Positions 18,201 through 26,343 of a stretch of DNA of 64,000 nt are shown piece by piece. The notes beneath the pieces were generated by a model. It was not told the DNA's origin. It saw only the letters and a list, made by a program, of their open reading frames with translations, and ran no database searches. Origin of the DNA: JAVJST01 sp040219295. Lineage in GTDB: Bacteria > Pseudomonadota > Alphaproteobacteria > Rhodospirillales > Casp-alpha2. The DNA lies in contig JAVJST010000002.1 in NCBI GenBank assembly GCA_040219295.1, forward strand, positions 124,001 to 188,000, given 5' to 3'. Numbering within the stretch: position 1 is the first letter of the stretch; each line of letters opens with the position of its first letter. A program made the position numbers and the translations under genes.

Positions 18201-18507
18201 CCCGACTTACGTGCACCGCTGGTTCGTCAACACTCACGTGACGGGGGATGCGCAAAACCGGATTCTTGGGACACGCATGTACGAGGTCTTCGAGAAACCG
18301 ATCGAGGCCAAGCTCCCCGCCGCGCATCTCGACATCATCAAGGGAAATGCCGATTATGCCGCCATCCTCGATTTGCTCGGCTATGCGGACGATTATCCCG
18401 TAAAGGCGGAATCAGACACCATCGTCTTGGAGAGGCCGCACGATTCCTCGAAGATCGACGAGCCGGTCGGAATAACCGAACTGCCACAACCGCATCAGGT
18501 CGACTGA
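15286..18507 (+). CDS. TPR / O-GlcNAc-transferase-like enzyme fused to a sulfotransferase-like domain
   Basis: This is a 1073-residue, three-part protein. Residues about 1-370 are roughly ten tetratricopeptide repeats (HYLIGNAFSRLALYEQAVDS; NLGIAYRSLRKHSEAERNLR). Residues about 396-765 are the SPINDLY/OGT catalytic region: KIGYLSADFYGHAVSYFI, ILVDLAGHTAGNRIDVLALR, PIQVTWIGYPNTTGLDAVDY, ITFGSFNNASKISKL, and PYNGTTTSCEALWMGVPIVT. Residues about 788-1073 look like a sulfotransferase: a P-loop-like GCMEGTYLLSDAHP, then FLARHPIGQWSDYLN (3'-phosphate-binding style) and FKVEEFADDPDRMLRDLCDALDLKFDP. The usual basic residue of the P-loop is missing, so activity is uncertain. The start is taken at the GTG at 15286; the frame is open back to a TTG overlapping gmd. 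It is the likely Ser/Thr glycosyltransferase for flagellin. Confidence 0.85.
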   Translation: MANDEAKRKAIRLYKAGSLKEALAAARQAAEADARDAAIRNFAGAIALEIGDAATAVSLLSESLHLNRGQAPTHYLIGNAFSRLALYEQAVDSYKEALVLNPRQPDALVNLGIAYRSLRKHSEAERNLRQALDIDPDHPEANHGLALVLDTKSQSDRAEPFARRAVELDHSKIEFVITYGNILRNLRKYADAERVFKAALEYKPNDPSLLCSVGTVLREQNLFDAATEHYERALELAPKSASVLRNAADYFRSKREHERARDAYERLIEVVGDSDIGAFNNLAITLRDLDRFDDAEAMYKKCIELDDDNAYGFNNLAILLMEMGKGKESIEYYQKALDHKPDYKGARSNMMFYMNYLSEYSPQELYEAHREFQRFHVAPEIPGSVYHPNQPDPERKLKIGYLSADFYGHAVSYFIDAALKYHDKENFEVTCYAHVPTPDAITERLKNYVENFRFIHQVKDDELAQIIRDDGIDILVDLAGHTAGNRIDVLALRPAPIQVTWIGYPNTTGLDAVDYRFVDSITDPPGLADEVHSETLWRLPKVFTCYTPSATEEVNTTPPVVKNGYITFGSFNNASKISKLTVESWAKLLHAVPGSRLLLKSASLADNDTCERFKQRFAKQGIDEDRIELHGRMSSSEHMRFYDRVDIGVDPIPYNGTTTSCEALWMGVPIVTFAGDRHAARVTASLLHQVGLGDLVGETLDEYVDKATALAADVPRLTKIREELRERMRQSPLCDGPGHTRDVEQAYREMWRIWCDEADARKAERAKRGWPAEGPYYPPMRLLNGLGNGHVVQIKKALGCMEGTYLLSDAHPLGIRVFPPIHQAKAWHNLFDELESEVVSKRDIGFKEAIFRIYKNVADRDGIILIHPWNHLDFVAVPFLPTPTYLLDTNTALEKYFEINQVFLARHPIGQWSDYLNDTIVGQHIGPEEFLRGYRKYAEFAAEGRVFKVEEFADDPDRMLRDLCDALDLKFDPTYVHRWFVNTHVTGDAQNRILGTRMYEVFEKPIEAKLPAAHLDIIKGNADYAAILDLLGYADDYPVKAESDTIVLERPHDSSKIDEPVGITELPQPHQVD

Positions 18508-18524
18508 GCGGCTCGAACGGGCGT

Positions 18525-19301
18525 TCAGATGTCGTAACCCATCGTTTCCATCATCGGGCGGAACCTCTTCGTCAGAACGTCAACGAGTTCATCGGTCAAC
18601 ACGTCCTTGTAGCGGCCCGACTGGCCGCGCTGCAGAAAACTGAATCCGCGGCGCTTGTATTTGCTTTCGGTGTTGAACAGTCCGGTGCCGCTGTCGATAT
18701 CGGCCTCCTCCAGCGCCTTCATCGATTCGAAGCTGGTGTCAGCGGCAATCTGCTGAATTCGTTCGTCACCCAATGATACGCCGTAGTGCTTGGCAAAGTT
18801 CGCGATCGCACCACGCGGGTCTTCCAGCATGTCCTCGTAACGCAGGACCAACACATCGGTGGAGTCGGCTGCATCGAGCCAGGATCTGACATGATCCTCC
18901 CAGGACCCGAACCCCATGCTATGCCAATGCTGCAGATTACCGAACTCAACGAACTGGCGCGCCAGGTGCAATTCCTCCCCAGGATCGCCATCGGAGTCGA
19001 GATACTGCGCGGAAGACGCGACGACATCGAGCGGGTGCCGAACGACATAGGCTGACTTGCGGAAGTCGAACCGATCAGGAAGCCTGCCGTAGGGAAAATG
19101 CGTCTTGACCACGTAGGCCCCTTCGAACTGATGCACCAGCCCGCCGGTCGAATAGTGCATGTCGGGAACCGCAACATCGACCTTCTTCGAGTCGTTGCCA
19201 CTATCGAAGAGCACGTGCGCCGCAATGAATCTCAGCCACGTGTTTCCCGACTTGGGAAACGATGCAATCCAGGAGATGCCGAGTTTGCCATTGTCTGTCA
19301 T
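18525..19301 (-). CDS. PAPS-dependent sulfotransferase
   Basis: This enzyme would transfer sulfate from PAPS to a hydroxyl, most likely of a glycan. It has 258 residues, a full-length domain. The 5'-phosphosulfate loop SFPKSGNTWLRFI is at about residues 14-26. The 3'-phosphate motif VVRHPLDVVASSAQYL is in the middle, and LVLRYEDMLEDPRGAIANFAKHYG follows, all characteristic of the family. The ATG follows the upstream methyltransferase stop by 9 bases, so the pair is co-expressed. The gene is convergent with the OGT-sulfotransferase fusion, 17 bases away. The acceptor cannot be read from sequence. Confidence 0.9.
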   Translation of the reverse strand: MTDNGKLGISWIASFPKSGNTWLRFIAAHVLFDSGNDSKKVDVAVPDMHYSTGGLVHQFEGAYVVKTHFPYGRLPDRFDFRKSAYVVRHPLDVVASSAQYLDSDGDPGEELHLARQFVEFGNLQHWHSMGFGSWEDHVRSWLDAADSTDVLVLRYEDMLEDPRGAIANFAKHYGVSLGDERIQQIAADTSFESMKALEEADIDSGTGLFNTESKYKRRGFSFLQRGQSGRYKDVLTDELVDVLTKRFRPMMETMGYDI

Positions 19302-19310
19302 ATGGTCAGT

Positions 19311-20435
19311 CTATGCGCCCGTGGGCACCCGTTCAAAAAAGTAGTTGCTGTCATTGGTGCGTTCAATCATGTGAACCGGCTTGTATCCGATGCTCCTGAG
19401 CCACCCGAGAACTTCCGTCTCGTTGGCTTTGGCAATTTCCACCATTAGTTTCGGCGTGCCGCTCCGAAGTAGTTTCTCGGCGCCTTGCAGGACCGACAAT
19501 TCCCCGCCATCGACGTCGATCTTGATAAAATCGCACTGCCCCTGGGCAATGCTGTCGATGCTGAGTTTCTGAACCGACGTGCCGTCGACATCGACCGTCC
19601 CGGACGACTCCTGACCTGCCCAGGCATTGACGATTCGAACATCGCACTTGTGGCCCTCCTCCTGGTTCATCTCCGCAGCCGACAATGTTACCTGTGCGAG
19701 TTCGGGAATGGCCTCGACACACACCATGGTGCTGGGCCGTAGGTTCTTGAGGTAGAACGCCGTGTGGGTTCCCATCAGCGTGCCGATTTCAATCACCGAA
19801 TCGACAGGACCGATAACGTCGCGGGTGTAGGCAAGTTCCTCGGGCTCTGTTAGCCGGTGATTAAGGAACATTCCGCTGGTATGAACACATGCCGGCGTTC
19901 GCGTACTAAGGCGAAAACTGTACTCATGGCCTTCAAACGGGAAGGAAAGGATTTCGATCCCCTTGATTAGCAATTTGCTGAGTTCGAACAAGGAACCGAG
20001 ATCGTGCCCGAGATACGTCGACGCGCAGCCTGAAAGATAAGCCCCCATGTAATCATTCTGCAGCAACCGAAGTCTGAGCAGCAGAAGATGCGCGAAACTG
20101 TCCCCTTCCTTGAGACGTATCGCCTCCTGAACGATCGGTATCGCGCGCGTGTACGCAGACTGCTTCATCTCTGCGGCCATGATCATCTGCGCCGCCATCA
20201 CCAAGAAGTCCTCACTCTTGGCATATGACTCGATCGCACGATCCACCAACGGCACCGCCTTCTTGTCGAATATCGCGCGATTGCTCAGCCAGAATATTGC
20301 CCAGCAGGCAGTATGCGGATCGTTCTCTGACTGGTCAGTTAAAGCCCACAATTTGTCCAACGCCTCGGCTACCTGACCGTCGGCATATAGTTTCTCGATC
20401 TCGGCCCGGCGTTCGTCTGTTTCGGAGGCGCTCAT
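19311..20435 (-). CDS. FkbM-family methyltransferase with helical N-terminal region
   Basis: This is a 374-residue protein. The C-terminal half is an FkbM-type SAM-dependent O-methyltransferase: DSVIEIGTLMGTHTAFYLKN is the SAM-binding loop, then CVEAIPE and DFIKIDVDGGELSVLQGAEKLL, hallmarks of the family. The N-terminal 170 residues are helical and TPR-like (VAEALDKLWALTDQSENDPH; AIESYAKSEDFLVMAAQMIM), which could dock it to a protein or to the other TPR enzymes. FkbM enzymes commonly methylate sugar hydroxyls. It lies between a kinase-methyltransferase fusion and a sulfotransferase on the same strand, so it probably decorates the same glycan. Confidence 0.85.
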   Translation of the reverse strand: MSASETDERRAEIEKLYADGQVAEALDKLWALTDQSENDPHTACWAIFWLSNRAIFDKKAVPLVDRAIESYAKSEDFLVMAAQMIMAAEMKQSAYTRAIPIVQEAIRLKEGDSFAHLLLLRLRLLQNDYMGAYLSGCASTYLGHDLGSLFELSKLLIKGIEILSFPFEGHEYSFRLSTRTPACVHTSGMFLNHRLTEPEELAYTRDVIGPVDSVIEIGTLMGTHTAFYLKNLRPSTMVCVEAIPELAQVTLSAAEMNQEEGHKCDVRIVNAWAGQESSGTVDVDGTSVQKLSIDSIAQGQCDFIKIDVDGGELSVLQGAEKLLRSGTPKLMVEIAKANETEVLGWLRSIGYKPVHMIERTNDSNYFFERVPTGA

Positions 20436-20471
20436 AAGGCCCTATTCTCCCGTTGGAATGGTCGACCGCCA

Positions 20472-21761
20472 TCAAGCGTCGTTCTTGCGAAACTCCATGA
20501 CATAGCGGCCGCGGTCGCCTTGGCCGATCGTCTCGTGATGCGAAAACCCCGGAAAAAGGGCTTCAAGCCCCCTGATAAGGCTGTCCAGATCTTCGTGCTG
20601 CCAAACCGTGGTCTGAATCCACTTGCCGTCGACCGGCTTGGCTCCCCTCTCCGTCAGTCTCGCTTCGATGATGATCCGCTTGCATAACTTCGCAATGCGG
20701 GCGGCGTTGCGGTTGATGTGCCGAGTGTGGTGAATCACGGAGAACAGCATGACGGTGTCGAAGTATCCGAGCGGCCCGCCGTTGTCGATGTCCAGGCATT
20801 CGAACTCAATTCCCTCTTTGCCGAGGATGTTGGCGAGTATACGAGCACCCTCGATGATCGACGGATCTATGTCGATTCCCCATACCTGGCAGCCACGTTC
20901 GTTCAGGTAATGACACAACAATCCGGCGTTGCAACCGATGTCGAGAACCGTCTCTCCCGCGTCGAAGTCGAGCTCGTCGAGCAGTTCCCGGCGCTCGTTA
21001 ATGCTGCGCTCGCCTTTTGCATGAACGTCCGGAGTTTGGAAGGAGTGATAGATCTTGCTTTCGTTGAGCGTCGTCTCGGAAGAACGAAACAGGTGGGTCG
21101 AACCGATGTCGAAGCTGTCGCCGTCAAACAGGTGAGCGAAATGGGTGTCCCAGCTGATGTTGCTGAACTCGCGCATCCACCCGGAGACGTTGTACATCTT
21201 GAAGCGTTCGCGCTGTTCCTCGTCGATAAAATGGAAGTACTCGAGGTTCGGCATATCGCGCTGCTCGTCCGTCAGGTAGATGGCCTGATCATAATCGACG
21301 AGCTTGATGCACGAGGTCCGGGGATCGGTCAGGATATGATCACTGCTGATGTCACCCTGCCAGACACCCAGTTTCTTCTGCTCGATGATCGCCATGGAGA
21401 TATCGGGCGTGTAAATCGTTTCCAAAGCGGTGTAGGCAGGCATGACCAGATATCGGAACTTGTCCGCCTCGATTTCCGTGGCAAGATTGATCTGATTCTT
21501 CTCCAGGGTCTCGATCAGCGCCTCCTTATCGATCTCGCCGTACCCCAGAACCTCAGGACAGGTGACGCATCCACGGCTCTCGAGATACCGCATTATCTCG
21601 ACCTCGCGCTCGAGATCATTCTCCTTGTTCTCAAACCGCCCAAACTGGACCTTTACGGAGTAGAGACCGTCGTCGGAAATGCCGTGACATCCGTCACGGG
21701 TCTGACTGAGCGACACGCGCGGGAAGTTCGCCACAATGCCTGAATCGAGTTCTACCCGCAC
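20472..21761 (-). CDS. Kinase-like / methyltransferase fusion protein
   Basis: This is a 429-residue, two-domain protein. Residues about 1-185 resemble a phosphotransferase of the protein-kinase/aminoglycoside-kinase fold: SVKVQFGRFENKENDLEREVEIM (Lys and Glu pair), catalytic-loop-like GVWQGDISSDHILTD, and metal-loop-like KLVDYDQAIYL. Residues about 240-429 are a SAM methyltransferase: ETVLDIGCNAGLLCHYLNER, then WGIDIDPSIIEGAR and SVIHHTRHINRNAARI. The pairing recalls WbdD, which caps O-antigen chains by methylation and phosphorylation, but the domain order here is reversed and the membrane-anchoring coiled coil is absent. A chain-capping or sugar-modifying role is therefore inference only. 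It is first gene of a three-gene minus-strand group down to 18525. Confidence 0.75.
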   Translation of the reverse strand: MRVELDSGIVANFPRVSLSQTRDGCHGISDDGLYSVKVQFGRFENKENDLEREVEIMRYLESRGCVTCPEVLGYGEIDKEALIETLEKNQINLATEIEADKFRYLVMPAYTALETIYTPDISMAIIEQKKLGVWQGDISSDHILTDPRTSCIKLVDYDQAIYLTDEQRDMPNLEYFHFIDEEQRERFKMYNVSGWMREFSNISWDTHFAHLFDGDSFDIGSTHLFRSSETTLNESKIYHSFQTPDVHAKGERSINERRELLDELDFDAGETVLDIGCNAGLLCHYLNERGCQVWGIDIDPSIIEGARILANILGKEGIEFECLDIDNGGPLGYFDTVMLFSVIHHTRHINRNAARIAKLCKRIIIEARLTERGAKPVDGKWIQTTVWQHEDLDSLIRGLEALFPGFSHHETIGQGDRGRYVMEFRKNDA

Positions 21762-21977
21762 AGTTTGCTTCCTCTTGCTGAGGCCATGTCCAATAGGGAC
21801 AGCCGAGAACTCAATCCGATCAAGCTGATGGCATTAACCGTCGGCTCAGGATACTCGGCGCTAGAACCCCGATCAAACGAACGAGACCATGGATGTGTGT
21901 TTCGATGGGGCGATAATGGCACTCCATGTGTTAATTCTAGATTGCCTTCGCTGTAAAAAACTTGGATCAACGACCCC

Positions 21978-23135
21978 ATGACCTCGACGGATGTCGCTCC
22001 GGACCAGATAGGCGATTTCTACCGCCACCTCAACGAATGCATCGCCGCGAACAACCATGCCGACTGGGCAGGTGTATACGAGAGTTCCGGCGCCTGTTTC
22101 GACGTTGCAACGACGGGGCTGGCTCAGAAGATCGAACTGAGACATCTCAGCACGCTCGCCTTGTGTTGCGCCTTCGCCGGGCGCGGGCGGGAGATCGTCG
22201 CAATGGCGCGGGCCGCGCTCAATCCGGATCGCGAAACCGCTCTCCGTCAACTCGTCAACGAGCTTATCGGAACGCACAATCGGGGGGCTCCTGTGGCGTC
22301 GCTGATCGAAGCGATCACTGTCGAGCAAAGCGTCCTACTGGCAATTCCGGAGATGATCGATGTCACGGTCCCGGTCTGGAACATCGCCAGGGATCGCTGG
22401 AATGACCCCCGCCGGGAGTTGCTGGAACGCATGGCGGCCCTCGCCGGCGTGAAAACGCGCCCGCCGCTGCCGATCTGGCAGGACTCCCAGAGACGAGTCT
22501 ATCCGGAACTCGGCTGTATTTTCGTGCATGTTCCGAGAACCGCCGGTCACAGCGTGGCCGCCGGTCTGTTCGACGCGGCGTCGGTCGTATCGCCACCGCA
22601 GGACTGGGTCGACATCGGTGACGATCTCAAACGCCTGGAGATGCATTCGACGGCCGCCCAAATCAAGTCCGTCATCGGCGAAACCCGATGGCAATCAACA
22701 CGCACATTCACCATAGTCCGCAATCCGTGGGACCTGATGCTGTCGTGCTATCGATATCTGACCGAGTACGCGCCGCGTCAGTCCGATTACTTGGTCGCAA
22801 TCGCCGCACAGGTCCGCGCGATCGGCGATTTCAACAGTTTCATCGATTCACCTTGGGGACGGGAGAGAATCGTGCACCTGAAGGCAGATATTGAGGACTG
22901 GTACACGATCGACGGCAAACAGGCAGTCGACGACGTGTTTCGGCTCGAGGACCTGTCCGATACCTGGCCGCGGTTCGTCAGAGACCTCGGATTGTCGGAA
23001 TCCGTCGCTGCACTTCCCCACCGCGGTGCAACGAGCAAGTCGGAGGACCGCCATGCCGCCTATAGCGATAAATCCCGGGACATCGTCGGGCACCGCTTTA
23101 AGGCGCTGATCGAACGCTTCGACTACACCTTCTGA
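21978..23135 (+). CDS. Sulfotransferase-family protein
   Basis: This is a 385-residue protein. The C-terminal 210 residues carry the Sulfotransfer_2-type loop IFVHVPRTAGHSVAAGLFD (compare the common IFVHIPKTAGTS) and the 3'-phosphate motif FTIVRNPWDLMLSCYRYL. Further on, DDVFRLEDLSDTWPRFVRDL fits the family's C-terminal part. The N-terminal 180 residues are helical and unassigned (HLNECIAANNHADWAGVYES). Arg replaces the usual Lys of the loop, which is a tolerated substitution. It stands alone on the plus strand between two minus-strand groups. Its promoter region (21762-21977) contains a partial CtrA-like match at 21931-21945. Confidence 0.75.
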   Translation: MTSTDVAPDQIGDFYRHLNECIAANNHADWAGVYESSGACFDVATTGLAQKIELRHLSTLALCCAFAGRGREIVAMARAALNPDRETALRQLVNELIGTHNRGAPVASLIEAITVEQSVLLAIPEMIDVTVPVWNIARDRWNDPRRELLERMAALAGVKTRPPLPIWQDSQRRVYPELGCIFVHVPRTAGHSVAAGLFDAASVVSPPQDWVDIGDDLKRLEMHSTAAQIKSVIGETRWQSTRTFTIVRNPWDLMLSCYRYLTEYAPRQSDYLVAIAAQVRAIGDFNSFIDSPWGRERIVHLKADIEDWYTIDGKQAVDDVFRLEDLSDTWPRFVRDLGLSESVAALPHRGATSKSEDRHAAYSDKSRDIVGHRFKALIERFDYTF

Positions 23136-23142
23136 AGTACCG

Positions 23143-23817
23143 TCACTTAAGGTTTTCGCGCTTATCCAACAGATAAGTCGCGAACGCGAAATCCTCTTCC
23201 GTATCGATATCAACATCGTCCGGATGTGGCGTTTCAAACATCATCGGCGATGCGCCGATACGGCGTTGGTGGCGCGCGAAGGATTGCCGCGTGAACACGT
23301 AGAGGCAGGAGTTTTCCTCGTAGACCGGGGGCAGCTTCTGGGTCTCGATCAGCTCGTCGGGATTGTGATTGATCGGATGGCCATCGCGATCGTACATCCG
23401 GGCCTGATGACGCGTGACGGTAAACAGGCTGTCGGACTCCGGGGCGCCGCGAAACGCCGAAATCACGTTCTCTATGGTCGCCGCCGTCAGCAGCGGGCTC
23501 GTCGCATGGGTCTGAAGGAAGTCGTCACCGTCGAGCTGTGAGATCTGCCAACCGATCAGTCTGTTGACGGACATCGAGTCGCCCTGCAACTCTTTCGGAC
23601 GGCGGAGAATGACGATCGACGGATCGAACGACCGGACGGCGCTCTCGACTTCGTCGGAGTCTGTGTCGATGACGATCCGCGTGATACTGGGGGCGTCGCG
23701 CAAGGCCTTGCAGACCCAATGAAACAAGGGGCGGCCGGCAATCTGCCGCAAGTTTTTCCCCGGCACGCGCTGGGAATGACCTTTCAGGGGGATGAGGGCG
23801 GAAAATCCTTCAGACAT
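23143..23817 (-). CDS. CMP-sugar synthase (acylneuraminate cytidylyltransferase family)
   Basis: The enzyme activates a 3-deoxy-2-ulosonic acid with CTP to the CMP-sugar. It has 224 residues, close to the family norm. Motifs: ALIPLKGHSQRVPGKNLRQI at the N-terminus (CTP-binding loop), VIDTDSDEV, QTHATSPLLTAATIENVISA, and the C-terminal PHPDDVDIDTEEDFAFA, which carries the metal-binding acidic residues. It belongs to the NeuA/PseF/LegF/KdsB group, but sequence alone does not tell which sugar. No NeuB-type synthase is present in the window. Instead an HpcH/HpaI aldolase gene lies 15 bases upstream on the same strand, which suggests an unusual route to the acidic sugar. Confidence 0.85.
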   Translation of the reverse strand: MSEGFSALIPLKGHSQRVPGKNLRQIAGRPLFHWVCKALRDAPSITRIVIDTDSDEVESAVRSFDPSIVILRRPKELQGDSMSVNRLIGWQISQLDGDDFLQTHATSPLLTAATIENVISAFRGAPESDSLFTVTRHQARMYDRDGHPINHNPDELIETQKLPPVYEENSCLYVFTRQSFARHQRRIGASPMMFETPHPDDVDIDTEEDFAFATYLLDKRENLK

Positions 23818-23832
23818 GATTGATATCCGGAT

Positions 23833-24624
23833 TCATGGGAGTCGGGTTTTCTGCCGTAGATCCGCGATGAACGGCGCTTCCTTCCGCAGCATCTGGCCGA
23901 GAAAGATCATGTCGATGCCGTAGGCCAGCAACCGCGCGCCCTGACCGATTCGCTTGGCGATCTCGTCATGGTCTGGATGCACGACGTGAAAACCGCCGGG
24001 TTTCGAATTCTCGCGCATGACGGCCTCCAGGCGGTCCATCTGCGCAGCGACGTCGGGATGATCGAACTGCCCTGGCAACCCCAAGGATCCCGACAAGTCG
24101 TAAGGACCGACGATGAAACCGTCGACGCCTTCGACGGCCAAAATGTTATCGATATCGCTGACCGCGCGATGGTGTTCGATCTGCGGGATGAAGATCAGGC
24201 CGTCGTCGGTGACCCGACGGTAGTCGTCGAATCCCGCGCCGTACTCCTGTGCACGGAACAGTCCGACGCCGCGGCTGCCGCGCGGCGGATAGTAGATCGC
24301 GTCGACCGCCCGCTTGGCATCGTCCGCGTCCATCGTCATCGGCACGATGATCCCAGCGGCGCCGGCGTCGAGTGCCCGTTTGATGTAGTATGGGTCGTTG
24401 GCGCCGACCCGCACAATGGGCGTACACCCGGCGAGGTCGATGATCTGCACCTGGCGCGTCATGGCTGACAGATCGGCCTCGCCATGTTCAAGATCGACTA
24501 CCAGCCAGTCGAACATTCCCGACTTGGCCATCATCTCCGTCATCAGCGGATGATCGAACATCAGCCAGGAGCCGATGGACAGTTTCTTCGCAGACAATTG
24601 AGCTCGAACGTCCGAGATGTTCAT
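23833..24624 (-). CDS. HpcH/HpaI-family pyruvate aldolase
   Basis: These are class II, metal-dependent aldolases that join or split pyruvate and an aldehyde to give 4-hydroxy-2-keto acids. This one has 263 residues. Visible motifs: SWLMFDHPLMTEMMAKSGMF, VVDLEHGEAD (catalytic His), PIVRVGAND (substrate Arg), IIVPMTMDADDAKRAVDAI, FIPQIEHHRAV (metal Glu) and VGPYDLSGSLGLPGQFDHP (metal Asp). The start is taken at the ATG at 24624 with GAGGGA upstream; an earlier ATG at 24678 would add 18 unlikely residues. In this setting, next to a cytidylyltransferase and a HAD phosphatase, it may form the 2-keto-3-deoxy acid to be activated. A catabolic role is the alternative. Confidence 0.85.
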   Translation of the reverse strand: MNISDVRAQLSAKKLSIGSWLMFDHPLMTEMMAKSGMFDWLVVDLEHGEADLSAMTRQVQIIDLAGCTPIVRVGANDPYYIKRALDAGAAGIIVPMTMDADDAKRAVDAIYYPPRGSRGVGLFRAQEYGAGFDDYRRVTDDGLIFIPQIEHHRAVSDIDNILAVEGVDGFIVGPYDLSGSLGLPGQFDHPDVAAQMDRLEAVMRENSKPGGFHVVHPDHDEIAKRIGQGARLLAYGIDMIFLGQMLRKEAPFIADLRQKTRLP

Positions 24625-24699
24625 TCTGTCCCTCGCTGATACCCTCTTGTGCTGCGCCGAAAGCCACGCGGACGGCAAGCAGCCTAGCCCCGGCGGCCT

Positions 24700-25380
24700 T
24701 TACAATTTCTTATCCGCGACAGAGCCCGTCAGTATCTCCGGCAGCATCGTCAGATCCTCGATGATCAATGTCCCCGGGGGAAACGGCGAAGGATGGCCGG
24801 CACCAACGACACCGACGAACGGCACCTCATTGTCCATCGCGGCGTCGAAATCGGTGATCGCATCGCCAATCATTGCCGCGCTCCGGCGATCCAGATCGTT
24901 CTCGGTCAACAACACTTCGAGGATGGCGGACTTGGTCGCCGGCGATCCGTAGACCCCATCGAATATGCCACTCAGTCGTCTTCGTTCGACAATGGTGCGC
25001 AGCTCATCTTGCGGCGTTCCCGACACAACGAACAATGGACAGACGCCCTTCAGCCGCTCCAGCGCCTGCTCGGCGCCGGCAATGAACGGGCTGTCGACCA
25101 CCGCGTCGACGACCAGTTCGGCAAACTGCCCGGCTTTCTTCTCGATGGCCTTCTCGTCGGCGGGCCTGCCTTGAATGACGGCCTCGTAATGACGAATTTT
25201 CTCGTAGCGACTGATGCCGCCATGATGAAGATGATACTCGCGGACCATCCGGCGGATATCGTCGTCGTAATCCCGGTAGAGCCGGTCGAACGCCTCGGTC
25301 TTGACGTTGACGGAGTCGCAGATGACGCCGTCAAAATCGAAGAAGACGGATGTGACAGGCGGTTGCAGTTGCACAGTCAC
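24700..25380 (-). CDS. HAD-superfamily phosphatase
   Basis: This is a 226-residue haloacid-dehalogenase hydrolase. Motif I is FFDFDGVICDS near residue 13, with the nucleophile Asp; motif II is FVVSGTP; a conserved Lys is in SPATKSAIL; motif IV is AAMIGDAITDFDAAM. The helical cap between motifs I and II gives it phosphoglycolate-phosphatase or beta-phosphoglucomutase-like architecture. It may remove a phosphate from a sugar or ulosonate intermediate. It starts with GTG at 25380 and overlaps the epimerase stop (GTGA), so it is translationally coupled to the gene upstream. Confidence 0.85.
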   Translation of the reverse strand: MTVQLQPPVTSVFFDFDGVICDSVNVKTEAFDRLYRDYDDDIRRMVREYHLHHGGISRYEKIRHYEAVIQGRPADEKAIEKKAGQFAELVVDAVVDSPFIAGAEQALERLKGVCPLFVVSGTPQDELRTIVERRRLSGIFDGVYGSPATKSAILEVLLTENDLDRRSAAMIGDAITDFDAAMDNEVPFVGVVGAGHPSPFPPGTLIIEDLTMLPEILTGSVADKKL

Positions 25381-26309
25381 CCGCTTGTCCGGTCAGGCTG
25401 CGACAACTTGGCGTCGATACTCAGGGTTTCGGCGCTTGAATCCTCCTCGAGGATTTCCGTCAGGCAATCAAGAAGCCCCTGCCCGAGATCGACGAAGTCC
25501 GACGGCACCATCTTGTGACCGATCTCAGGCATGAACGAGTATGGCGTCAGCTGGTAGTGACCGACCGGTTCCTCGTTGGCCCAGCTGACTTCGATCTTGC
25601 CTTGCATAATCTCCTTGATGATGCTCAGCAGGTCCTTGACGGAGTACTTCTCCTGACCGGTCAGGACGAGATGCCGATTGGCGAACTCGGACTCCAGAAT
25701 CCTGACCGACAACATCGCTGCGTCGCGCACGTGAATGAACTCGCGGACCGCCTCCCCGCTTCCAGGATACTTGATCGCGCCGGTTCGCGCGGCTTCGCGC
25801 AGCATGCGGTGGATACGGTTGTGGTGATCCGCCCGGCGTCCATAGAGCGTACCATACCGAAGAATCGTGTAGTCGAGCCCAAACTCTTGCGAGTACGTCT
25901 GTATGAAACTCTCGGCCGCCTGCTTGCTGGCGCGGTAGAACCCGCCATGACCGGAATAGACGTAGACAGTGCTGGCGAAGATGAACCGTTTGCAGCCAGC
26001 CTGGCGGGCCGCCTCTAGTACGTTGATTGTGCCCGACACGTTGATCTGGCTGGTCCTGTACGGGTCGACCTGGGCAGCGCCGATGTCGGCGATTCCTGCG
26101 TAATGGTACACGAAATCCGCCCCTTCAACCGCACCGCGAACGGCCTCTGAGTCGAGGACGTCACCGACCATCATGCGTTGCGTCGGGCGGGACCATTTCG
26201 ATTCTGTCTGATCGAAAATCGTCACCTCGTAACCGGCGTCCGTCAGCGCATCCGCCGTGTGGCTCCCAAGGAATCCGCTGCCGCCTATGACGGTTACTTT
26301 CTGGGACAT
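25377..26309 (-). CDS. NAD-dependent epimerase/dehydratase (SDR family)
   Basis: This is a 310-residue extended short-chain dehydrogenase. The Rossmann motif GGSGFLGSHTADAL is at residues 9-22. Downstream are VYHYAGIADIGAAQVDPY, FIFASTVYVYSGHGGFYRASK (with the catalytic Tyr-x-x-x-Lys as YRASK), LRYGTLYGRRADHHNRI, and REFIHVRDAA. It acts on a nucleotide sugar, but the type cannot be fixed by eye. It lies in the minus-strand cassette 23143-27264, coupled to the HAD gene by overlapping stop and start. Confidence 0.85.
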   Translation of the reverse strand: MSQKVTVIGGSGFLGSHTADALTDAGYEVTIFDQTESKWSRPTQRMMVGDVLDSEAVRGAVEGADFVYHYAGIADIGAAQVDPYRTSQINVSGTINVLEAARQAGCKRFIFASTVYVYSGHGGFYRASKQAAESFIQTYSQEFGLDYTILRYGTLYGRRADHHNRIHRMLREAARTGAIKYPGSGEAVREFIHVRDAAMLSVRILESEFANRHLVLTGQEKYSVKDLLSIIKEIMQGKIEVSWANEEPVGHYQLTPYSFMPEIGHKMVPSDFVDLGQGLLDCLTEILEEDSSAETLSIDAKLSQPDRTSG

Positions 26310-26343
26310 GTCGTCTACACCCCTTTCGCTGTCCGGCCGCTGT

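Noticed and set aside
21931..21945. CtrA-like site TTAA-N7-TTGC before the sulfotransferase at 21978
   Set aside because: Two of eight defined bases differ; too weak to list as a site.
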